Shown in pieces: positions 13,755 through 17,704 of a stretch of DNA of 17,704 bases. Numbering within the stretch: position 1 is the first letter of the stretch; each line of letters starts with the position of its first letter. The notes below the pieces were generated by a model, which searched no databases, had not been told where the DNA came from, and saw only the letters and a list, made by a program, of their open reading frames with translations. A program made the translations under genes and the position numbers. The DNA comes from Actinomycetota bacterium (GTDB lineage Bacteria; Actinomycetota; Acidimicrobiia; Spongiisociales; ZC4RG35). The DNA lies in assembly GCA_027296205.1 (NCBI GenBank), contig JAPUJM010000105.1:1-17704 (forward strand). Reading direction: 5' to 3'.

Positions 13755-14947
13755 CGGAAGGACTCAGTCACCCCTTGCAGAATCTCGGTTCCCGTCACGA
13801 CTTCGTCGACGATGGCTTGCATCTGGACTTCAGACACTTGTCCGGTCTGGTCCGCCACTCGCTTCATTCGCGCGAAGGCCTGCTCGAAGGGGCCCGAGCT
13901 CAACTCGACGCCCATGCCATCGAGGGTGTGTCTGAACGCAGCCCTTCCAGAGTGCTTCCCCATCACGATCGAGGATCCAGGGGAACCGACCGAAACCGGG
14001 TCCATGATCTCGTACGTCTCCCTCTTACGCAGGACACCGTGCTGGTGGATCCCCGACTCGTGGGCGAATGCGTTCCTACCGACCACGGCCTTGTTGTACT
14101 GGACCGGATAGCCGGTCTTCTCGGCGACCATTCGGGAGGTCTCAACGATCTCTTCGGTGGTCACGCCGATCTCAACACCAAATGCGTCCTTTCTGACTGT
14201 CAGGGCCATCACGATCTCCTCCGTCGAGGTGTTGCCCGCCCGTTCTCCGATACCGTTTATGGCGCCTTCGACCTGTCGGGCGCCTGCGCCCACCGCAGCC
14301 AGGGAATTGGCAACGGCGAGACCCAGGTCGTTGTGACAGTGGGTCGATATGACAACCTCTTCCCGCTCGCCTTTTACCTCTGCCATCACCCGCGAGATCG
14401 TCGAGGCATATTCGGATGGGGTGGCAAAACCGACAGTGTCGGGGATGTTGATCGTGGTGGCTCCGGACTCGACAGCGGTTTGACACACGGCGATGACAAA
14501 GTCCGGGTCGGAACGGGTGGCGTCCTCGGGCGAGTACTCGACGTCGTCGGTGTAATCCCGTGCCCGGGCAACACCGGTTCTCACCGCCGCCATGACCTCT
14601 TCCTCGTTCATCCTGAGCTTGTGCTCCATATGGATGGGTGAGGTGGCGAGGAAAACATGGATCCTCGACATGTCCGCGTGCTTGATCGCCTCCCAGGCCC
14701 GGTCGATGTCCGCAGCCTCGGTCCGGGCGAGTGCCGCGATCACAGGTCCGGGCACTTCTTGGGATATTCGTGCCACGGCGTCGAAGTCGCCGGGTGACGA
14801 AACCGGAAACCCGGCTTCGATCACATCGACTCCGAGTCTGGCCAGCTGATGGGCGATCGCCACCTTCTGATCGGGGTTCAGGGCGATGCCGGGCGCCTGT
14901 TCGCCGTCTCTGAGCGTGGTATCGAAAATCACTACTTTGTCGTTCAC
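13751..14947 (-). CDS. leuA: 2-isopropylmalate synthase, short form without regulatory domain
   Basis: Condenses 2-oxoisovalerate with acetyl-CoA, the committed step to leucine. The catalytic barrel has FDTTLRDGEQAPG (8-20), the metal motif HCHNDLG (203-209) and GAINGIGERAGN (228-239); subdomains with HESGIHQHG (296-304) and MGKHSGR (329-335) are intact. The protein ends at residue 398, where full-length LeuA (about 510-520 aa) begins its C-terminal leucine-binding dimer domain. Leu feedback is therefore probably absent. leuB starts inside its stop codon, so no remnant of the domain is left. GTG 14947 is chosen because AAGGAG (14956-14961) lies 8 nt upstream. Homocitrate synthase is an alternative by length, but the operon argues for LeuA. 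Confidence 0.92.
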   Translation of the reverse strand: MNDKVVIFDTTLRDGEQAPGIALNPDQKVAIAHQLARLGVDVIEAGFPVSSPGDFDAVARISQEVPGPVIAALARTEAADIDRAWEAIKHADMSRIHVFLATSPIHMEHKLRMNEEEVMAAVRTGVARARDYTDDVEYSPEDATRSDPDFVIAVCQTAVESGATTINIPDTVGFATPSEYASTISRVMAEVKGEREEVVISTHCHNDLGLAVANSLAAVGAGARQVEGAINGIGERAGNTSTEEIVMALTVRKDAFGVEIGVTTEEIVETSRMVAEKTGYPVQYNKAVVGRNAFAHESGIHQHGVLRKRETYEIMDPVSVGSPGSSIVMGKHSGRAAFRHTLDGMGVELSSGPFEQAFARMKRVADQTGQVSEVQMQAIVDEVVTGTEILQGVTESFR

Positions 14948-14955
14948 GATGTTGT

Positions 14956-15025
14956 CTCCTTATACGGTGGTCAAGTCGGGATGAGGGCGCCGGTCGGCTC
15001 GTTTCGAGCTTCCCGGCTAAGGGAG
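14956..15025 (-). promoter_or_regulatory. leuA leader RNA: stop-codon hairpin and ribosome-site masking helix
   Basis: On the minus strand a two-part hairpin starts at the G of the leader's TAG: GCCGG (15013-15017) with CCGGC (14989-14993), and inside it GCTCG (15005-15009) with CGAGC (14997-15001) closing AAA. In addition CTCCCTTA (15025-15018), which is the leader's last codons and stop, can pair with TAAGGAG (14962-14956), the leuA ribosome-binding site, with one bulged C. No T-run follows, so control of translation is more likely than termination. Confidence 0.5.
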
Positions 15026-15076
15026 TCGAAGAAGCCCCGCATCTGGTGAACGAAGGAAGAGGAGGCCATCTCTCAT
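15017..15076 (-). CDS. Leucine-rich leader peptide between ilvN and leuA
   Basis: A 19-codon ORF encodes MRDGLLFLRSPDAGLLRLP, six Leu in 19 residues, with CTT CTT CGA CTC just before the end. Its ATG overlaps the ilvN stop (ATGA). It has a very strong ribosome-binding site, GGAGGAGG (15083-15090), 6 nt upstream, so it is certainly placed to be translated. The next gene is 2-isopropylmalate synthase. Ribosomes slowed at the late Leu codons would cover the segment able to mask the leuA ribosome site. The peptide itself is not expected to act. Confidence 0.7.
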   Translation of the reverse strand: MRDGLLFLRSPDAGLLRLP

Positions 15077-15579
15077 CGAGTGCCTCCTCCGATTAGAGAC
15101 GTTGAGACATCTGACTGCTTCTTCAGGGCCACCCGACCCGATTTGACCAGCTCGATGATTCCGTATGGCCGGACGTGCTCGAGGAACGAAGCGAGGTGCT
15201 CGGGTGTGCCCGAAATCTCGAAAGTCATGGATTTTGGGCTGAGGTCGATCATGCGGGTTGCGAACAGTGCTGCGGTATCGGCCACTTCGCCGCGACTGTG
15301 GGGATCACACGAGACTCGAACGAGCATCACCTCGGCCTCCAGCGTTTCGGAAGGCTCTAGCTCTTGGACCTTGATGACATTGACCAGCTTGTGAAGCTGT
15401 TTCTTGAGTTGTTCCAATTCCGGAGCATCCACGACCAGGGTGATTCGGGACCGCCCCTCCACGTTGGTGGGCCCAACCGCTAGAGAGTGGATGTTGAAGC
15501 CACGATTGGAGAACATCGCCGAGACCCGGGCAAGGACACCGGGTTTGTCTTCGACAGTTACCGAGAGGGTGTGCTGCAT
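15073..15579 (-). CDS. ilvN: Acetolactate synthase regulatory subunit
   Basis: 168 aa, normal length. The N-terminal ACT domain (about 3-75) has TVEDKPGVLARVSAMFSNRG and the GFNIHSLAVG segment that forms the Val-binding site; the C-terminal half (about 80-160) is the conserved ALS_ss_C domain with MIDLSPKSMTFEISG. It binds IlvB, activates it and confers Val feedback. Its ATG shares one base with the ilvB stop (TGATG), and GGAGGA lies 6 nt upstream inside ilvB. Its own stop overlaps the Leu leader ORF. Confidence 0.95.
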   Translation of the reverse strand: MQHTLSVTVEDKPGVLARVSAMFSNRGFNIHSLAVGPTNVEGRSRITLVVDAPELEQLKKQLHKLVNVIKVQELEPSETLEAEVMLVRVSCDPHSRGEVADTAALFATRMIDLSPKSMTFEISGTPEHLASFLEHVRPYGIIELVKSGRVALKKQSDVSTSLIGGGTR

Positions 15580-17297
15580 CAGAGATCCTCCGGGCCCATT
15601 GCGATGTCATCATTGGACCCGCCGGCTGGAATCATCGGGAAGCACATTTCGTCTGGATCGGTGACTACCTCGACGACGACAGGACGGTCGTTGACGCTGA
15701 GGGACTTTTCGATCGTGACGTCGATCTGGTCGGCGTGGGTGACACGGAGCCCAACGCAGCCCATTGCCTCGGCCAAGTTTGGGTAGTCGGGGATCGTGGT
15801 GCCCAGGCTGGTCGCAGAGATACGCCCTTGGTAAAACAGGCTTTGCCACTGCTTGACCATGCCGTAACCCCCGTTGTTGAAGACAGCGACCTTGACAGGT
15901 ATGCCTTCGGTGGCGGCTGTGATCAACTCCTGGAAGGTCATCTGAAAGCAGCCATCTCCATCAAGCGCGTAGACGAGATCGTCGGGTCGAGCAGCCTTCG
16001 CTCCGATTGCCGCCGGGACGGCGAATCCCATCGTTCCCAGCCCACCGGAGTTGATCCATGAGCGTGGCCTGGAGAACCTCCAGAACTGTGATGCCCACAT
16101 TTGATGTTGACCCACGCCTGCGGTGACGACCGCTTCACCATTGGTGAGAGCATGGAGACGCTCTATGAAGTGCTGGGTCTTGATCGGCCCGTCAGGGTCC
16201 TGATCATATGACAGCGGATGGCTCTTCCTCCACGAGTCGAGTTGATCGAACCACTCTTGTCGTCTCGGAGCGTCAGCTGCGTCTCTCAATGAGAGGACCC
16301 GATCTAACAACGCTCGTAGAATCAGCCGGGCGTCACCGACGATGGGCACTTCGGCTTGGCGAACCTTTCCGATCTCGGCTGGATCAACGTCTACGTGGAT
16401 CACCTTGGCGTGGGGGGCGAAAGCATCGACTTTGCCCGTGACACGGTCATCAAACCGGGCTCCAAGACTGACCAGCACATCGGCTTTCTGAATGGCAGTC
16501 GTCGCCGGGTAGGTGCCGTGCATGCCTGACATCCCCAATGCGAGAGGGTGGTCGTCGGGGAACGCCCCTCGTGCCATGAGCGTGGTCACCACGGGCGCAT
16601 TGACAGCCACGGCGAACTCGGCCAGTTCCGTGGAGGCTCCGGCGTTGATCACTCCACCACCTACATAGAGGACCGGCCGCTCGGCGGACTCGATGAGATC
16701 GATGGCGGCTTTGATCTGCTTGGGATGGCCTTCTCTCGTCGGCTTGTACCCGGGAAGCCCGGCCAACGACGGCTCGGACCAATGAGTCGGTTGATTGAGC
16801 ACGTCCTTGGGAATGTCGACGAGCACCGGTCCGGGTCGCCCCGTGGATGCGAGATGGAACGCCTCGTGGATCACGTTTGGCAGCTCGCCGGCGTCGGTCA
16901 CCAGGTAGGAGTGCTTGGTGCAATGCATCGCCAGGCCGGTCGTGTAGGCCTCCTGGAAGGCGTCACTGCCGATGGCTGCAGTACCCACTTGACCGGTGAT
17001 GGCGACCAGCGGGGTCGAGTCCATTTTTGCGTTCTGGAGGGGCGTGATCAGGTTGGTTGCCCCCGGCCCGGAGGTGGTCATTGCCACCCCCACCCGGCCG
17101 GTGGCCATCGCATATCCCTCGGCCATGTGTCCGGCCCCTTGCTCATGTCTCGCCAGGATGTGGCGTATCGGACTGTCGAGCAGAGGGTCATAAGCGGGGA
17201 GGATCGCCCCGCCGGGAATCCCGAAGATCATCTCCACCCCCTCGTGTTCGAGGCTGCGGAGAAGTGAATTGGATCCTGTAAATGTCTGCTTTTTCAT
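15579..17297 (-). CDS. ilvB: Acetolactate synthase catalytic subunit
   Basis: Thiamine-diphosphate enzyme making 2-acetolactate (Val/Leu) and 2-aceto-2-hydroxybutyrate (Ile). 572 aa. Motifs: FGIPGGAILPAYD (25-37), catalytic Glu52 in RHEQGAGHMAEGYA (50-63), GPGATN (77-82), the FAD/central domain at about 190-340, and the ThDP motif from GDG (447-449) to NN (474-475). ATG 17297 fits the family N-terminus; the usual purine ribosome-binding site is absent and a tandem repeat of the start region lies just upstream. First gene of the ilvBN-leuABCD operon, behind its own attenuator. Confidence 0.95.
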   Translation of the reverse strand: MKKQTFTGSNSLLRSLEHEGVEMIFGIPGGAILPAYDPLLDSPIRHILARHEQGAGHMAEGYAMATGRVGVAMTTSGPGATNLITPLQNAKMDSTPLVAITGQVGTAAIGSDAFQEAYTTGLAMHCTKHSYLVTDAGELPNVIHEAFHLASTGRPGPVLVDIPKDVLNQPTHWSEPSLAGLPGYKPTREGHPKQIKAAIDLIESAERPVLYVGGGVINAGASTELAEFAVAVNAPVVTTLMARGAFPDDHPLALGMSGMHGTYPATTAIQKADVLVSLGARFDDRVTGKVDAFAPHAKVIHVDVDPAEIGKVRQAEVPIVGDARLILRALLDRVLSLRDAADAPRRQEWFDQLDSWRKSHPLSYDQDPDGPIKTQHFIERLHALTNGEAVVTAGVGQHQMWASQFWRFSRPRSWINSGGLGTMGFAVPAAIGAKAARPDDLVYALDGDGCFQMTFQELITAATEGIPVKVAVFNNGGYGMVKQWQSLFYQGRISATSLGTTIPDYPNLAEAMGCVGLRVTHADQIDVTIEKSLSVNDRPVVVEVVTDPDEMCFPMIPAGGSNDDIAMGPEDL

Positions 17298-17327
17298 TTT
17301 GTCACAAGTTTTTCATTTTGGTCACAA
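17289..17327 (-). repeat. Tandem repeat of the ilvB start region with a mini-ORF
   Basis: Two imperfect copies of about 20 bp lie side by side (17289-17307 and 17308-17327), each reading TTGTGAC(C)AAAATGAAAAA on the minus strand. The proximal copy carries the ilvB ATG; the distal one carries a decoy ATG at 17316 (or GTG 17325) opening a mini-ORF, MKNL or MTKMKNL, whose TGA (17302-17304) ends 4 nt before the ilvB ATG. With no good ribosome-binding site for ilvB, re-initiation after the mini-ORF is possible. Confidence 0.5.
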
Positions 17328-17375
17328 AAAACCCTCCGTGAGGAGGGTTGGGCGCACGCAGAAAGTTGCGTGCGC
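17326..17375 (-). promoter_or_regulatory. ilvB transcription attenuator
   Basis: On the minus strand, strand 1 (17367-17375) and strand 2 (17352-17360) form a perfect 9-bp hairpin, GCGCACGCA/TGCGTGCGC, starting at the G of the leader's TAG. Next comes an intrinsic terminator: AACCCTCC (17342-17349) with GGAGGGTT (17330-17337), loop TCAC, then a run of six T's (17326-17331). A competing helix pairs the CTTTC..CGTG part of loop and strand 2 with CACGGAGGG in the terminator, with a 2-nt bulge. A ribosome stalled on the Leu/Ile codons would cover strand 1 and favour this anti-terminator. Confidence 0.78.
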
Positions 17376-17422
17376 TATTCGATGAGAAGAAGGTCGGCTA
17401 CGGGCGTTTTGCTTCGGTACAT
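17375..17422 (-). CDS. Leu/Val/Ile leader peptide of the ilvB attenuator
   Basis: A 15-codon ORF encodes MYRSKTPVADLLLIE, then TAG. It has three consecutive Leu codons (CTT CTT CTC), then Ile, and a Val a few codons before: all three branched-chain amino acids made by the operon. The ATG lies 10 nt after the -10 box, so the mRNA probably starts at or just before it and no ribosome-binding site is needed. The last codons, ATC GAA TAG, are identical to those of the cimA leader. Confidence 0.8.
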   Translation of the reverse strand: MYRSKTPVADLLLIE

Positions 17423-17432
17423 GTCGACTGAA

Positions 17433-17462
17433 AGTATGCACAGGCGGCTACCCGACTGTCAA
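17433..17462 (-). promoter_or_regulatory. ilvB operon promoter
   Basis: On the minus strand a perfect -35, TTGACA (17457-17462), is followed after 18 bp by -10 CATACT (17433-17438), the same -10 as at cimA. It lies in the gap after ilvC, so ilvBN-leuABCD has its own promoter. Read-through from ilvC remains possible because no good terminator follows ilvC. Confidence 0.72.
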
Positions 17463-17494
17463 GGTCCGACAGCCTCATGTCTCATGCTTGTGGC

Positions 17495-17704
17495 TCAGGG
17501 AGCCGTCTTCGGGTCGAGGAACGGCATCAGTTTGCGAAGCTCTTCTCCCACATCCTCGATCTGATGAGCCCGGTTGGCCGCCCTTTGCTCGTGGAGGACG
17601 GGGGCTCCTTCCCGAGCCTGGGCCAACCATTCGTTGGCGAACGCACCCGATTGGATTTCCTCGAGGATCTGCTTCATCGCTTTCCTGGTCTCGTCCGTGA
17701 CGAT
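17495..17704 (-). CDS. ilvC: Ketol-acid reductoisomerase, C-terminal end (partial)
   Basis: 69 residues plus stop are visible; the 5' part lies beyond the right edge. The end of the class I IlvC knotted domain is clear: ETRKAMKQILEEIQSGAFA, then NEWL and the closing IEDVGEELRKLMPFLD. The enzyme converts acetolactate and acetohydroxybutyrate to dihydroxy acids with NADPH. It lies upstream of ilvB in the same direction, unlike the common ilvB-ilvN-ilvC order. The gap to the ilvB promoter is short and holds no strong terminator. Confidence 0.9.
   Translation of the reverse strand: MVTDETRKAMKQILEEIQSGAFANEWLAQAREGAPVLHEQRAANRAHQIEDVGEELRKLMPFLDPKTAP

Noticed and set aside
14971..15042. 23-codon ORF on the minus strand between ilvN and leuA (ATG 15042)
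   Set aside because: It has no ribosome-binding site and overlaps, in another frame, the Leu-rich ORF 15017-15076, which has a strong site and a start overlapping the ilvN stop.
17423..17494. Terminator after ilvC
   Set aside because: Only a 5-bp CTGTC/GACAG stem with no T-run, overlapping the ilvB -35 box; not convincing.
1..17704. CRISPR arrays, transposases, tRNA or rRNA genes
   Set aside because: Both strands were read for regular repeats, transposase motifs and cloverleaf-like sequences; none were seen.

Overview
The window (about 60% G+C by eye) reads as a piece of a bacterial chromosome, most likely an uncultured high-G+C Gram-positive (Actinomycetota, perhaps Acidimicrobiia-like). 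Support: GTG starts, 4-nt start/stop overlaps, promoters lying almost on the start codon (leaderless-type transcripts), and a LeuB of the actinobacterial kind. The lineage is inference. It is a primary-metabolism region: nearly every gene makes an aspartate-family, branched-chain or aromatic amino acid. No mobile element, CRISPR array, rRNA or tRNA was seen.

Layout. 1-516: no convincing gene, two dyads. 568-1134 (+): small polytopic membrane protein, then a 22-codon ORF and a terminator. 1438-3156 (+): promoter, Ile/Thr leader peptide, attenuator and citramalate synthase (cimA). 3203-5665 (-): fused aspartokinase-homoserine dehydrogenase, convergent with cimA. 5857-6039 (-): two-helix membrane protein, divergent from the next gene. 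6054-8282 (+): promoter, a leader ORF ending in Phe/Tyr codons, and a fused chorismate mutase-prephenate dehydratase-ACT-DAHP synthase. 8333-10580 (+): a tightly overlapping trio (NTF2-fold protein, patatin-like lipase, acyltransferase). 10577-17462 (-): an ilvB-ilvN-[Leu leader]-leuA-leuB-leuC-leuD operon behind its own promoter and attenuator. 17495-17704 (-): the C-terminal end of ilvC, cut by the window edge.

How it works together. CimA makes (R)-citramalate from pyruvate and acetyl-CoA. LeuCD and LeuB can turn this into 2-oxobutyrate, and IlvBN/IlvC take 2-oxobutyrate and pyruvate toward Ile, Val and Leu. ThrA supplies the aspartate-derived homoserine branch. The PheA fusion joins the first step of the shikimate pathway to the Phe branch.

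The most interesting signal is an unlisted layer of control: four short leader ORFs, each rich in codons for the amino acid made by the gene behind it. These are TTIIII before cimA, V..LLLI before ilvB, a Leu-rich 19-mer between ilvN and leuA, and FVYF before the PheA fusion. In the first three, a hairpin begins exactly at the G of the leader's TAG stop. Two have clear intrinsic terminators. The leuA leader seems instead able to hide the leuA ribosome-binding site. LeuA itself lacks the usual C-terminal feedback domain, so leucine sensing may have moved from protein to RNA.
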